64,000 bases of DNA from Myxococcales bacterium (lineage in GTDB: Bacteria > Myxococcota_A > Polyangia > Nannocystales > Nannocystaceae), in NCBI GenBank assembly GCA_020633335.1, contig JACKDU010000002.1:62001-126000 (forward strand). The letters run 5' to 3'. Below the pieces are notes generated by a model. It did not search any database. It had not been told where the DNA came from and saw only the letters and a program-made list of their open reading frames with translations. Below, one piece after another: positions 34,937-45,600 of the stretch. Every line of letters starts with the position of its first letter. The stretch's first letter is position 1. The translations under genes were made by a program, and so were the position numbers.

Positions 34937-36073
34937 ATGAGCACCCCGTCGAGAAAGAAGGACGCCGCCGGCAAGCCCTCGGGGAGCGTGAAGATCCTCG
35001 CCGCCCTCCAGGGCGAGGATCCAGCGCTCGCCTGGGCCGCCCTCCGCCGGGGACGCACGCTCCCCTGCCTCCGCGGCCTCGACCTCCGCGGCCTCCCGCT
35101 CTCCGGCATCGACCTCTCGAGCGTCATCCTCAGCCGGGCTGACCTCCGTGAGATCGACCTCCACGGCGCCGACCTCCGCGGCGCCGACCTCCGCGGCGCC
35201 GACCTCCGCGGCGCCGACCTCCGCGGCGCCGACCTCCGGCGGGCGAAGATCGCCAAGGCCGACTTCGGCGGCGCCGACCTGAGCGACGCCGACCTCTCGG
35301 AGACCAACGGCCGCCCGACGAGCCTCAGCGACCCCTCGACCACGACCCCCACGGGCGCGTCCTTCGTCGACGCCCGCGCCGACCGGGCCCGCTTCGTCCG
35401 CGCCGATCTGAGCGGCTGCGATCTCCGGGGGCTCCGCGCCGAGGAGGCCAACTTCGACGACGCCAAGATGATCCAGACCAGCCTCGCGCGGGTCCACCTC
35501 GAGCGCGCGCGGGCGCGCCGCTGCGACCTCACCGGCGCCTGCCTCAGCGAGGCGACCCTCGCGGAGGTCGACCTCGCCCAGGCCAAGCTCGGCCGCGCCG
35601 AGCTCGATCGGGCGACCCTCACCCGCTGCGACCTGTCGACGGCGATCCTCGCCCGCGCCCGCCTCAGCGCCTGCACCCTCGCCGCCTGCACCCTCCGCGG
35701 CGCCGATCTCCTCGGCGTGATGCTCACGAATTGCGCGATGCAGGAGAGCGACTTCGAGGGGGCGATCCTCGAGAAGGCCTACCTCTCGGGGGTCTTTGAG
35801 GGCGCGCGCTTCGAACGCGCCCACCTCCGCGGCGTCCTGATCCCGAACGCCGATCTCCGCGGCGTCTCGTTCGTCGACGCCGACCTCCGGGACGCCGACC
35901 TGAGCCGCTCGACCCTCGATCACGCCGACCTCAGCGGCGCCGATCTCCGGAACACCGGCCTCACCCTGACCACCCTTCGCGACGTCGCCCTCCGCGGCGC
36001 CACCCACGGGCCGCGCACCCGCTGGCCGAGCCACTTCAGCGAGTCCTCGCTGCTGGCGGCGATCGCCGGCTAG
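34937..36073 (+). CDS. pentapeptide-repeat protein
   Basis: 378 aa, no signal peptide. From about residue 50 to 360 nearly every fifth residue is Leu or Phe in A(D/N)LxX units (for example GADLRGADLRGADLRGADLR), forming a right-handed quadrilateral beta-helix. A 30-residue break near 120-150 (PTSLSDPSTTTPTG) separates two helix blocks. Related proteins mimic DNA and protect gyrase, or act as scaffolds; nothing here decides. AAGGAG lies six bases before the ATG. The gene has the long AT-rich leader described above, suggesting regulated expression. Confidence 0.92.
   Translation: MSTPSRKKDAAGKPSGSVKILAALQGEDPALAWAALRRGRTLPCLRGLDLRGLPLSGIDLSSVILSRADLREIDLHGADLRGADLRGADLRGADLRGADLRRAKIAKADFGGADLSDADLSETNGRPTSLSDPSTTTPTGASFVDARADRARFVRADLSGCDLRGLRAEEANFDDAKMIQTSLARVHLERARARRCDLTGACLSEATLAEVDLAQAKLGRAELDRATLTRCDLSTAILARARLSACTLAACTLRGADLLGVMLTNCAMQESDFEGAILEKAYLSGVFEGARFERAHLRGVLIPNADLRGVSFVDADLRDADLSRSTLDHADLSGADLRNTGLTLTTLRDVALRGATHGPRTRWPSHFSESSLLAAIAG
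35165..35239 (+). repeat. 15-bp tandem repeat, five copies
   Basis: Five consecutive units of ggcgccgacctccgc (the last with one change) encode GADLR. Identity at the DNA level, not only protein level, shows recent expansion by slippage or unequal recombination. Confidence 0.9.
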
Positions 36074-36213
36074 CCGCCGATCGCCAGGAACACGCTACCT
36101 GCGCACCCGCGCCCGCCAGCCCCGACGCTGACGGGCGCGTCCGCATTCCGTCGACGCGGCGTCGCTTTGCCGGCACGCTGACGCCGGCGCCGCGCCCTCC
36201 CCCGCGGGCGCCC

Positions 36214-36219
36214 TATCAT
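36214..36219 (+). promoter_or_regulatory. -10-like TATCAT that decides the MscS start
   Basis: TATCAT overlaps the first in-frame ATG (36218) and ends seven bases before the GTG at 36227. By analogy with the other leaderless genes, GTG 36227 would be the real start. Confidence 0.4.
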
Positions 36220-36226
36220 GCAGAGC

Positions 36227-37192
36227 GTGCTCCACCTCCTCAGCGCCCCCGACCCCGCGGCGCAGAACCCCCTCGATCCGCGGACGACCGTCGATCTGAT
36301 CGGCGGGCTCTGGAGCGACCCCTTCCTCCGCCACCTCGTCGGGGTGGTCATCGCCCTCATCCTCCTCGGGATCGTCATCACCCTCCTGCGGGCGGCCGCG
36401 CGGCGGGTGATCAAGGACGTCGACGCCCGCTACCGCACCCAGAAGGCGATCCTCTTCTTCGGCTACCTGGTCGCCCTCCTCTACCTCCTCGCCGAGGTCT
36501 CCGGGCGCCTCTCCGGGCTCACCGTCGCCCTCGGGGCCGCGAGCGCCGGGATCGCCTTCGCCCTCCAGGAGGTGATCGTCTCGATCGCCGGCTGGCTCGC
36601 CCTCTCGATCGGCTCGTTCTACAAGGTCGGTGATCGAATCCAGCTCGGGGGGATCCGCGGCGACGTGATCGACATCGGCGTCCTCCGGACGACGGTGATG
36701 GAGTGCGGCGGCTGGGTCGAGGGCGACCTCTACAACGGCCGGATCGTCCGCCTCGCCAACTCCTACGTCTTCAAGGAGCCGGTCTTCAACTACTCCGCCG
36801 ACTTCGCCTTCCTCTGGGACGAGCTCCGCCTGCCGGTGAAGTACGGCAGCGACTACGCCGAGGCCCGGAGGATCCTCGCCAGCGTCGCCGACGAGGTCGT
36901 CGGCGACTACGCGCGCTCGGCCGAGGCGACCTGGAAGCACATGGTCCGCACCTACCGGATCGAGGACGCGCGGGTCCAGCCGATGGTCACCCTCGTCGCC
37001 AACGACAACTGGGTCGAGCTCACGCTCCGCTACGTCGTCGACTTCAAGCTCCGGCGGACGACCAAGGACGCGCTCTTCACCCGGATCCTCGCGGCGATCG
37101 AGGCCAGCGGCGGCCGGGTGCAGCTCGCGTCGGCGACCTTTGAGGTGGTCGGCGCGCCGCCCCTCGCGGTCCACGTGGAGAAGAGCCCATGA
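36227..37192 (+). CDS. MscS-family mechanosensitive channel (first of two)
   Basis: 321 aa from GTG 36227 (ATG 36218 would add three residues). Three membrane helices; the pore helix and following beta domain are represented by LTVALGAASAGIAFALQEVI, then SFYKVGDRIQLGGIRGDVIDIG (given in part) and RIVRLANSYVFKEPVFNYS. The glycine/alanine packing of TM3 and the VGDRI..GG..G.V..I signature define the MscS superfamily. It opens under membrane tension in the inner membrane. Stop overlaps the start of a second MscS gene. Confidence 0.9.
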   Translation: MLHLLSAPDPAAQNPLDPRTTVDLIGGLWSDPFLRHLVGVVIALILLGIVITLLRAAARRVIKDVDARYRTQKAILFFGYLVALLYLLAEVSGRLSGLTVALGAASAGIAFALQEVIVSIAGWLALSIGSFYKVGDRIQLGGIRGDVIDIGVLRTTVMECGGWVEGDLYNGRIVRLANSYVFKEPVFNYSADFAFLWDELRLPVKYGSDYAEARRILASVADEVVGDYARSAEATWKHMVRTYRIEDARVQPMVTLVANDNWVELTLRYVVDFKLRRTTKDALFTRILAAIEASGGRVQLASATFEVVGAPPLAVHVEKSP

Positions 37193-38124
37193 TCAGCGCC
37201 CCCCACATCGAGGTCCTCGACGACCTCGTCGAGACCCTCAACGCCCCCCTCCTCCACCTCGGGAAGGCGACGATCACCGCCGCCTGGATCCTCAAGCTCG
37301 TCGGCTTCGTCGCCCTCACCGTCCTCACCGCGCGCCTGGTCCGCAACCGCTTCGTCGGCGCGGTCCTCCGCCGCACCCACCTCGACGAGGGGGCGCGCTA
37401 CGCCTCCGCCCGGATCGCCGGCTACGTCGTCTGGTGCATCGCCGCGCTGATCGGCCTCCCCCTCCTCGGCCTCGACCTCTCGTCGCTGATGGTCGCGCTC
37501 GGGGCGATCGGCGTCGGCATCGGCTTCGGCCTCCAGCACAACGCCGACAACTTCGTCAGCGGCCTCATCCTCCTCTTCGAGCGGCCGATCAAGGTCGGCG
37601 ATCGGATCCAGCTCAGCGACCTCGTCGGCACCGTCCGCGAGATCCGGGCGCGGGTCACCCTGGTGGTCACCAACGAGAACCTCCAGATCCTGCTGCCGAA
37701 CTCCGAGCTGGTCCGCAACCGGGTGGTCAACCTCTCGAACCAGGATCGGATGGTCCGCTTCCGCTTCCGGATCGGCGTCTCCTACGGCTCCGACGTCGAG
37801 GAGGTCCGGCAGATCCTGATGGCGATCGCGGCCGCCAACCCGCGGATCCTCGAGGCGCCGGCCCCCGAGGTGCTCTTCATGGGCTTCGGCGACTCGTCGC
37901 TCGACTTCGACCTCCGGGTGGCGACCCGCGAGGCGATCCACTTCCCCGACATCCTCCGCTCCGAGATCTACTTCGCGGCCTGGCACGCCTTCAAGGAGCG
38001 CGGGATCGAGATCCCCTTCCCGCAGCGCGACCTCCACATCCGCTCGATCCCCGACGCCTGGCAGCGCGAGGCGCCGTCGCCCACCCCGCTCGCCGAGGTC
38101 GGGGGCGACGAGCGAGGGCGCTAG
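37189..38124 (+). CDS. MscS-family mechanosensitive channel (second of two)
   Basis: 311 aa. It has its own full set of signatures: SLMVALGAIGVGIGFGLQHN (TM3), FERPIKVGDRIQLSDLVGTV and NLQILLPNSELVRN, closer to the classical MscS type than the first gene. Translationally coupled through ATGA overlap. The two differ in sequence enough to be old paralogues, so they may form separate channels with different thresholds or a mixed heptamer. Confidence 0.92.
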   Translation: MISAPHIEVLDDLVETLNAPLLHLGKATITAAWILKLVGFVALTVLTARLVRNRFVGAVLRRTHLDEGARYASARIAGYVVWCIAALIGLPLLGLDLSSLMVALGAIGVGIGFGLQHNADNFVSGLILLFERPIKVGDRIQLSDLVGTVREIRARVTLVVTNENLQILLPNSELVRNRVVNLSNQDRMVRFRFRIGVSYGSDVEEVRQILMAIAAANPRILEAPAPEVLFMGFGDSSLDFDLRVATREAIHFPDILRSEIYFAAWHAFKERGIEIPFPQRDLHIRSIPDAWQREAPSPTPLAEVGGDERGR

Positions 38125-38184
38125 ACCACACCTCGCGGGAAAATTCTGCCGACAGGCGGGACGCCGAGCGCCCGGGGTGACGGC

Positions 38185-38190
38185 TAGCCT
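38185..38190 (+). promoter_or_regulatory. -10-like TAGCCT upstream of the giant gene pair
   Basis: TAGCCT ends 29 bases before the ATG at 38220; GGACGGAG lies between them, so this gene has a normal leader. The only promoter-like element in the 95-bp gap after the MscS pair. Confidence 0.35.
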
Positions 38191-38219
38191 GGCGCCCTCC
38201 CCAGGACGGAGCCACGGCG

Positions 38220-41200
38220 ATGCTCGAGACCCTCATTAACCTCAGCGCCCTCAGCGACGACGCCGCCCGCCTCCGCGTCGCCGAGGCCGGGACCCACCTC
38301 CTCCTCCCGCGACGCACGGGCGGCCCGGCGGTCGCCTGGCACGTGATCCCGGCCGCCGGCGTGCTCCCCTCGCTCCTCCACACGGTCACGCTCGGATCGG
38401 TGAAGCTGCTCTACAGCGCGGGCGTCGTCCGCCTCCAGCTCGCGGGCGACGACCGCTGGACGATCGACGTCGACCGCTTCGCCGGAACACCTGTCCTCAA
38501 GGTCATCAAGGAGAGCGACGCCGCCTACCGGATCACCCTGAGCGGCGCCCGCTTCCCCGGGACCGAGATCCCGGCGGACCTCGATGCGCGGATCTTCCGC
38601 GTCGGCCTCACCTGGATGATCGAGCTCCAGATCGTCTGGGGCGGCTTCCACGCCCAGGCGATCGAGCTGGTCGGCTTCCTCGACGGCTCGGCCAAGGCGG
38701 CCTCGGCGGTCGCCCTCGGCGGCGCCCGCCTCTGCCCGCTCAGCGGCCCGGCCGAGGTCGTCGCCGGGGGGCTCGGCGGCGCGGTCTTCAACCCCTCGTG
38801 GCTGATCCTCGTGACCGGCCCGTCGATCGTCAAGCTCCGCGGCTACGGCGAGGAGCTCCGCCGCGACCTCCTCGCGGTCGGCCTGGTCGCCGCCGACGCC
38901 GCGAGCGTGATGCTCGCGCCGCCCTCCCGCCGGAGCGCCCTGGTCGTCGGGGCAGGTGTCCCCTTTGACCTCGACTTCTGGGCGGACGGCGCCGGCGGCT
39001 TCGACTTCACCTCGGGCGCGACGCCCTTCCGCTGGCTCGTGCTCGACGTCGGCGAGGAGCCCGACGGCGCCGCCAAGCGGGCTATCCTCGCCACCGGGGT
39101 GATGGAGACCCGGGTCAACTTCGGCCCGGCCGCCGACGTCATCGCCATCGACGGCGATCGCTTCCGCGTCGCCCTCAACATGCCTGTCTTTATCGCCATC
39201 TACGATGGGACAGGCGCGATGCTCGGCCGCGGCCTCCTGGCGATCCCGATGGATCGGCGGGCCGGCCTCCACACCCCGCGGCTCTCGGTCCTCGCCGGGC
39301 GTCCCCGGGACTTCGGCGCCTTCGTCCTCGGCCAGATCGGCGACAAATTCGGGATCCAGTGCGAGCTCCAGTGGCTCGCCCACGCCGCCCGCCCCGGCCG
39401 GGTGGTCGCCGATCCCAGCGCCCCTCCGTCCCTCACCCGCCTGCGGATCGTCCACGGGGAGCTCGCCGCGGCTCCGCCCGCCGACGTCGGCGAGCTCCGG
39501 GTCGGCCTCGCCGAGGGCTCGCGGCTGACCTCGCCCGCCGGGATCACGCTCGAGGTCGTCCGCCCCGCCGACCTCATGGTCCTGAGCTTCGGGCTCCTCG
39601 GGCTCCGCCTCCGCTGCCAGGGGGAGCGCGGCGAGATCGTCCGGGTCGGCGGCGCCCAGGCCCGCCTCGCGGTCCGCTTCCCGCCCCAGTCGATCGGCGA
39701 GGAGGCCTTCCAGGAGGGCGAGAACGACGACCCGCTGGTCTCCGTCCACCCGCCCCCGGTGCGGGCGCTGATCGCCGAGCCGAGCCGCCTGGTCTTCACG
39801 ATCGACGGCAACGAGCCCCTCGACTTCGACCTGACCACCCTCCTCGACTGGCAGGACCCGCGCCTCAGCCCCCGCCTGGCGCCGGCCGCCCTGAGCACCC
39901 GCAGCGGCGCGCAGCCGCCGACGATCCGCGTCCCCGCGGCCGATGAGACCGCGATCGAGGCGCCCTGGCACGTCGTGATCTCGCCCGACGAGGCCGGCGT
40001 CTGGTCGCACGAGAGCGAGGTCGCGGAGCACGCGGGGCGGGCCGAGCTCTGGCACACCCGCCTCGATCGCGGGGTCGCGCGCGCGGGCGGGAGCACCGGC
40101 GGCGGCGCGAGCCCGGGTCCGATCGTCGTCGAGCCGGCGCGGCCCGGGCGGGTCGTGACCCCGCGGATCCCCGGCGTCCGGGTGACGACGCCGACCACCA
40201 CCCGCACGACCACACCGACGACCACGCCGACCACCACCCGCACGGGCCGGGTCCGCGCTCCGATCAGCGCGCCGACCAGGACCGGCGCGACGCCGACGGT
40301 CCGCCGGGTGAACGTCGCCGAGGCCGTCCGCCGCCTGGTCCCGCGGGTCCCGCTGATCCCCCAAGGCGTCCTCCGCCGCGACCTCCGGCCGGGGATCCGC
40401 GCGATCTGGACCCCGGGCTACCCGACCCCGCCGGCGTCGCCGATGACCATGTCGCTCAACGGCGACGACCGCCGCGACCTGGTCTATCAGACAGTCAACA
40501 GCGATCCGGCGCGGGCCGACCTCCTCCTCCTCAGCAGCCTCGGCGCCTGGCTCGATCTCGAGGCGCTCTGGCGCGACGAGAGCCTCCCCCTCCTCTCCTG
40601 GGATCACCGGGCGACGATGGGCCGCGACCACTTCGTCCGGGTGGTCCGCCGCGGCTTCATCTTCCCCTTCGGCCACCGCGCGCTGAAGATCGACGTCACC
40701 GAGCGCAAGCTCCAGCAGCAGCCGATCGGCCGCCTCGCCGCCTACCTCCGCAAGCGGACCTTCGTGGTGATCCTCGAGCCCGAGCTCACCTACCTCCCCG
40801 GCGACGCCGCCCGCTACCCCCACCAGGGCCGCGAGGTCGCGCTCGAGACCGTGCGGATCGTCGATCGCCGGACCCCCAACCTCGACGCGGTCGGCCCGGC
40901 CTCGCAGATCAGCGGCCCCTGGAGCCCCGAGAGCGCCTTCTGGCTGCGGGTGGGCGGCGCCGATCTCAAGCTGACGATCGTCGGCACCGATCGCGCGGGC
41001 CAGCGCGTCGATCTCTGCGCCCCGGCGGCCTTCATCGCCCAGCCCTCGCCCCTCGATCCCCCCGGGCGCATGCTGGTGATGGCGAACGCGGCGATCGCCA
41101 GCATGGCCGCGACGACCGCCCGCAACACCCACGATCTCGGCGGTCAGGCGCTCGCCTTCGCGCCGAGCGCGGCCGCGCGCGACACCACCTTTGAGGCCGC

Positions 41201-42656
41201 GAGCGTCACCCTGAGCGCGACCGGGGCCGCCTGGCAGCCCGGCGACGCCCACCGCCCCTTCTTCCCCTGGACCGCCGCGGCGACGATCGTCGCGCCGACG
41301 CTGCGCCACTTCGGCGGCGGCCCGGGCCCGCACGCGGTCACCTACCACGCGCGCTACCTGAGCTCGGGCTTCGACGGCCAGAGCGACGTCTTCCTCGCCC
41401 TCGCAAGCCCGCCCGAGCTCGCCTTCGGCGGCGGCAACTCGGCCGATCGGGTCGGCGGCCTGATCACCCCCAACCTCAAGGTCGGCGGCCTCTCGCGCAA
41501 GCTCGGCCTCGTCGGCGAGGGGCTCAGCTCGCTCGACAGCGGCAAGTTCGACCCGGCGACCTACTTCGGCGGGATCGCCGACGCCAAGCTCCTCGGCGGG
41601 ATCACCCTCGCGGCGATCCTCGGCAAGCCGCCCCTGAGCGCCGGCCAGACCCCGCACTGGGTCGAGGAGGAGGCCGGCGGCGTCCGCCGCTATCGCCTCG
41701 CCTGGTCGACCACCGACTTCGTCGAGAGCGGCTTCTTCAAGCGCCGCGGCGCGACCTCGCTGACCCTCGAGGCGGTCGCCGAGGTCGCCACCGACGGCGC
41801 GGTCGCGGCGACCACCAGCGCGACCCTGACGAAGTTCGGGATCGAGCTCTTCGAGGTGATCGGCGTCGACTTCCAGAGCCTCGCCTTCATCGCCCGCCCG
41901 GGCCAGAAGCCCGACGTCGACGTCGACATCAGCGACGTCCGCCTCCTCGGCGCGCTCTCCTTCGTCAACCGCCTCAAGGACTTCCTCGACCTCGCCAACT
42001 TCAACGACCCGCCGGCGATCGACGTGTCGGCCAGCGGGATCACGGTGAGCTACACCCTGGCGATCCCGGCGATCACGATCGGCGTCTTCTCGCTGCAGAA
42101 CCTCCGCCTCTCCGCCGGCCTCACCCTCCCCTTCGACGGCACCCCGCTCCGCGCGCGCTTCGCCTTCTCCTCGCGCACCGATCCCTTCACGATCACCGTG
42201 ATGATCTTCGGCGGGGGCGGCTTCTTCGCCCTCGGCGTCGGCCTCGACGGGGTCGAGAGCGTCGAGGTGCTCCTCGAGTTCGGCGGCAACTGGGCGCTCG
42301 ACTTCGGCGTCGCCTCGGGTGGGATCCACGCGATGGCCGGGATCTACATCCGCCACGAGGAGCCGGCGACCACCGCCCTCACCGGCTACGTCCGGGCCGG
42401 CGGCGGGATCTCGGTGCTCGGCATCGTCTCGGTCTCGATCGAGCTCTACATCGGCCTCACCTACCAGAAGACCGGCGACTCCTCGGTCGCCTGGGGCGAG
42501 GCGTCGCTGAGCGTCGAGGTCGAGGTCCTCTTCTTCAGCGTCGGCTTCAGCGTCACCGTCCGCCGCGAATTCTCGGGCTCGTCGGTCTCCCCGACCTTCG
42601 CCGACGCCCTCAGCGAGGCCGAGTGGGCGGAGTACGCCGCCGCCTTCGCCGCCTAG
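38220..42656 (+). CDS. giant protein of unknown function, first of a pair (1478 aa)
   Basis: No signal peptide, membrane helix or known enzyme motif. The first 600 residues are beta-rich modules (VKLLYSAGVVRLQLAGDDRW; FFVALN-type strands). About residues 640-690 are a Pro/Thr/Arg linker (TTPTTTRTTTPTTTPTTTRT). From 750 to 1150 is another beta region, and the C-terminal 350 residues form glycine-rich amphipathic strands (ITVMIFGGGGFFALGVGLDG; YVRAGGGISVLGIVSVSIEL) that look like a beta-barrel or beta-solenoid. Several TGTCC/GGACA motifs with rare codons lie inside the gene (38491, 38952, 39182-39215). Followed after 21 bases by the second giant gene. Possibly a secreted or surface assembly; function unknown. 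Confidence 0.8.
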   Translation: MLETLINLSALSDDAARLRVAEAGTHLLLPRRTGGPAVAWHVIPAAGVLPSLLHTVTLGSVKLLYSAGVVRLQLAGDDRWTIDVDRFAGTPVLKVIKESDAAYRITLSGARFPGTEIPADLDARIFRVGLTWMIELQIVWGGFHAQAIELVGFLDGSAKAASAVALGGARLCPLSGPAEVVAGGLGGAVFNPSWLILVTGPSIVKLRGYGEELRRDLLAVGLVAADAASVMLAPPSRRSALVVGAGVPFDLDFWADGAGGFDFTSGATPFRWLVLDVGEEPDGAAKRAILATGVMETRVNFGPAADVIAIDGDRFRVALNMPVFIAIYDGTGAMLGRGLLAIPMDRRAGLHTPRLSVLAGRPRDFGAFVLGQIGDKFGIQCELQWLAHAARPGRVVADPSAPPSLTRLRIVHGELAAAPPADVGELRVGLAEGSRLTSPAGITLEVVRPADLMVLSFGLLGLRLRCQGERGEIVRVGGAQARLAVRFPPQSIGEEAFQEGENDDPLVSVHPPPVRALIAEPSRLVFTIDGNEPLDFDLTTLLDWQDPRLSPRLAPAALSTRSGAQPPTIRVPAADETAIEAPWHVVISPDEAGVWSHESEVAEHAGRAELWHTRLDRGVARAGGSTGGGASPGPIVVEPARPGRVVTPRIPGVRVTTPTTTRTTTPTTTPTTTRTGRVRAPISAPTRTGATPTVRRVNVAEAVRRLVPRVPLIPQGVLRRDLRPGIRAIWTPGYPTPPASPMTMSLNGDDRRDLVYQTVNSDPARADLLLLSSLGAWLDLEALWRDESLPLLSWDHRATMGRDHFVRVVRRGFIFPFGHRALKIDVTERKLQQQPIGRLAAYLRKRTFVVILEPELTYLPGDAARYPHQGREVALETVRIVDRRTPNLDAVGPASQISGPWSPESAFWLRVGGADLKLTIVGTDRAGQRVDLCAPAAFIAQPSPLDPPGRMLVMANAAIASMAATTARNTHDLGGQALAFAPSAAARDTTFEAASVTLSATGAAWQPGDAHRPFFPWTAAATIVAPTLRHFGGGPGPHAVTYHARYLSSGFDGQSDVFLALASPPELAFGGGNSADRVGGLITPNLKVGGLSRKLGLVGEGLSSLDSGKFDPATYFGGIADAKLLGGITLAAILGKPPLSAGQTPHWVEEEAGGVRRYRLAWSTTDFVESGFFKRRGATSLTLEAVAEVATDGAVAATTSATLTKFGIELFEVIGVDFQSLAFIARPGQKPDVDVDISDVRLLGALSFVNRLKDFLDLANFNDPPAIDVSASGITVSYTLAIPAITIGVFSLQNLRLSAGLTLPFDGTPLRARFAFSSRTDPFTITVMIFGGGGFFALGVGLDGVESVEVLLEFGGNWALDFGVASGGIHAMAGIYIRHEEPATTALTGYVRAGGGISVLGIVSVSIELYIGLTYQKTGDSSVAWGEASLSVEVEVLFFSVGFSVTVRREFSGSSVSPTFADALSEAEWAEYAAAFAA
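39182..39215. repeat. GCCTGTC...GACAGGC inverted repeat inside a gene
   Basis: Perfect 7-base arms (39182-39188, 39209-39215) with a 20-base loop. The codons it imposes (cct, ttt, gat, aca) are rare in this gene, which suggests the DNA motif, not the protein, is under selection or was inserted. Confidence 0.6.
40185..40245 (+). repeat. Thr/Pro coding repeat in the linker
   Basis: Degenerate tandem acgaccac/acgccg units encode TTPTTTRTTTPTTTPTTTRT, the flexible linker between the two halves of the 1478-residue protein. Confidence 0.7.
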
Positions 42657-42677
42657 TCGATCCCTCCGGAGCGCACC

Positions 42678-45600
42678 ATGAAAGCCACCATCGTCTGGAC
42701 CGTCCTCCCCCGCGGGATCCGCCCGAGCGGCGAGCTCGAGCTCTCGATCCACCTCTCGCCGCGCCTCCACCCCGACGGCGCGAGCGCGCCGCTCTCGGCC
42801 TTCGCCGAGCTCCAGTCCCCGGGCCAGCCCGAGCCCAACTGGGCGAGCCACGCCTTCACCTTCGGCTTCGAGATCGACGGCCCGCCGACCCCGCTGCCGC
42901 CGACCCCGATCCGCCGCCCGCGGATCTTCGCCAGCGTCGCCGCCGACGCGGGCGCGCTCGATCCCGCGCTCTGGGGCCGCCTCTTCGCCCAGACCGAGGT
43001 CCGCGCCCACACGCCGACCGACCTCCGCGGGCGCAAGATCCGATCCTTCCCCGTCGGCCATGTCCGGAAGTTCATCCACGACTACGTCCTCGCCAGCGTA
43101 GTCCAGAGCCCGGAGGGGGAGCCCCCCCTCGCCGACGAGAAGAGCCCGCTCAACAAGCTCGACCTCTCGTCGGTCGAGCGCCGCAAGAAGCTCGGCTCGG
43201 TGATCGACGCCCGCCTCGCCGAGTACGGCTACGTCCCCGCCGAGGACGACCCCGTCCCCGACCTCGACTTCTTCCAGGCGATGGTCTTCCACGGCTTCAA
43301 GGGGCGCCCCTACGGCTCGACCCTCAAGCCACCCAAGGTCGACTTCCACGAGGCGGTCGCGCTCCTCGCCGACTACCCGGCGCTCCTCCGCAAGCTCGGC
43401 CTGGTCTTTGACGTCGTCGTCCCGGCGCCGCCGCAGGCCTTCACCAAGATCCGCGTCCACCCGAGCTTCACCCCACACCTCGGCCCCGCCGGGATCGTCG
43501 AGGCCGTCACCCCCTGGACCGCGATCGACTACGCGGCGGGGGCGACCTTCGAGGCGACGCCAGCCCTCCCGGATCGCCGCCGCCACGGCTTCCTCGACCT
43601 CGGCCGGCCGACGATCGCCGTCGATCAGGTCGACGTCGACGGGGGCGCGCTCAAGATGATCCAGCATGCCGAGGCGAGCGCGCGCCTCCGCGCCCGCGGC
43701 AACCTCGGCGCCCCCGACTCCGGCGGCACGCCGGCGCTCCGCTCCGCCGGCTTCTCGGTCAGCGTCCGCGATCGCGCGGGCGACCTCAGGCGGACGATCG
43801 ACGGCCAGGGCGCCCTCCACGACGCGGTCGAGGCCGGGACCGGCAGCGACCTCGTGCTCCACGCCGAGGAGATCACCCGCGGCCTCCGGATCGACGTCCT
43901 CGATCCCGCGGCCTCCGCCGGCTGGCGCTCGCTCCACCGCCGCGAGCCCACCCTGACCCTCAAGACAGGCGACGCGATCCAGCCCCTCGACCCCGGGGTC
44001 AAGGAGGAGGAGGGCGTCCTGACCGCGTCCGTGACCTCGCCCAGCGACCCCGCCAAGGGCGACGACCTCTACCTCCACGAGACCCTCTTCCACTGGAGCG
44101 GCTGGAGCCTCAGCGTCGAGCGGCCGGGGAAGCGGGTCGATCGGGTCGGCCACGGGATCGCCGACTCCGCGAACCCGGCCGAGAACGCCCTCGGCCTCGC
44201 GTCGACCTACAAGGTCGCCCCGGGCTCGCTCCCGCGCCTCCGCTTCGGCGCCCGCTACCGCCTCCGCGCCCGCCTCGTCGACCTCGCCGGCAACTCGCTC
44301 CCCTGGACCTCGAGCGACGCGAGCGCGGCGACCCCCGCCGTCCCCTACCTCCGCTTCGAGCCGGTGCCGGCGCCGACCCTGAGCCGCGAGGCCGACCCGC
44401 GCCCCGGCGAGTCGATCGATCGCGTGGTGATCCGCTCCTTCAACGCGACCCCGGCCGACGACGCCGTGCCGACCGCCGAGACCTCCGCCCGCGGCCTCTT
44501 CCCGCCGCGCTGCGCGGTCCTCCTCGCCGAGCAGCACGGCAGCCTCGACGCGCCCGGCGGCGGCGTCCGCCACGACCACGCGACCTACACGATGCTCGCC
44601 AAGCGCGACCGCGTGCAGCCGCCCGAGCTCACCTCGCCGCCGACCGCCGCCGAGCCGCTGCCGCTCGCGCAGATCCGCTACCTCCCCGATCCCCTGGCGG
44701 CCGGGATCCGCCTCGCCGGCCTCCCGGGGAGCGACGAGCCCCTCGAGATCGAGTGCGCCCAGACCTGGCCCGAGACCCGCCCCTTCCGGATCGAGGTCCA
44801 CGAGGGGAGCGGCCCGCCGCTCTGGCAGGCGGCGACCCGCACCCTCAGGGTCGAGCTCCCCAAGGGCGAGGTCGCCGACGTGCGCCTCTCGTCGCGCCTC
44901 CCCGGCCCCGACGCCCTGGAGACGCTCGGCGTCTGGAGCTGGATCGAGGGCGCCTGCCCGCCCGGCTGGCTGGCGGCCGCGAAGGGCTGGGCGCTCTCCG
45001 GCGCCCTCTGGGCGATCACGCCGGCCCGCGCGATCACCCTGGTCCACGCGGTCCAGCGGCCCCTCCTCGATCCGGCCTTCGCCGCGCTGCGGGCGACCCG
45101 CGCGGTCGGCGAGACCACCGCGACCCTGCGGGCGACGATCGACGTCGACGGCAAGAGCAGCGCCAAGGTCGACGTCGTCGCCCGCTGGCGCGACCTCGTC
45201 GACGACGGCAAGAGCCTGGAGGGCGCGGTCTTCGTCGAGCGCGAGGGCCAGGTCGCGTCGCCGCTGGTCGATGACCCCGAGGCCGCGGCGATCGACGTCG
45301 AGCTCACCCACGCGCTCGGCGACACCCGCTACCGCCCGGTCGACTACGACCTGGTGGCGACCTCCCGCTTCCGCGAGAACTTCCTGCCCACCGACGGGAC
45401 CTCGGCGCTCCCGGATCTCACCCGCGCGGCCGCCGAGGCCCGCCGCCTCGACATCCTCTCGAGCGCGCGCCCGGCCGCGCCCCTCATCGAGTACATCGTC
45501 CCGACCTTCGGCTGGCGCCGCCACGAGGAGCCCGACGGCCTCGCCAGCCGCCGCCGCGGCCAGGGCGTCCGGATCTACCTCGGGCGCCCGTGGTTCTCGA

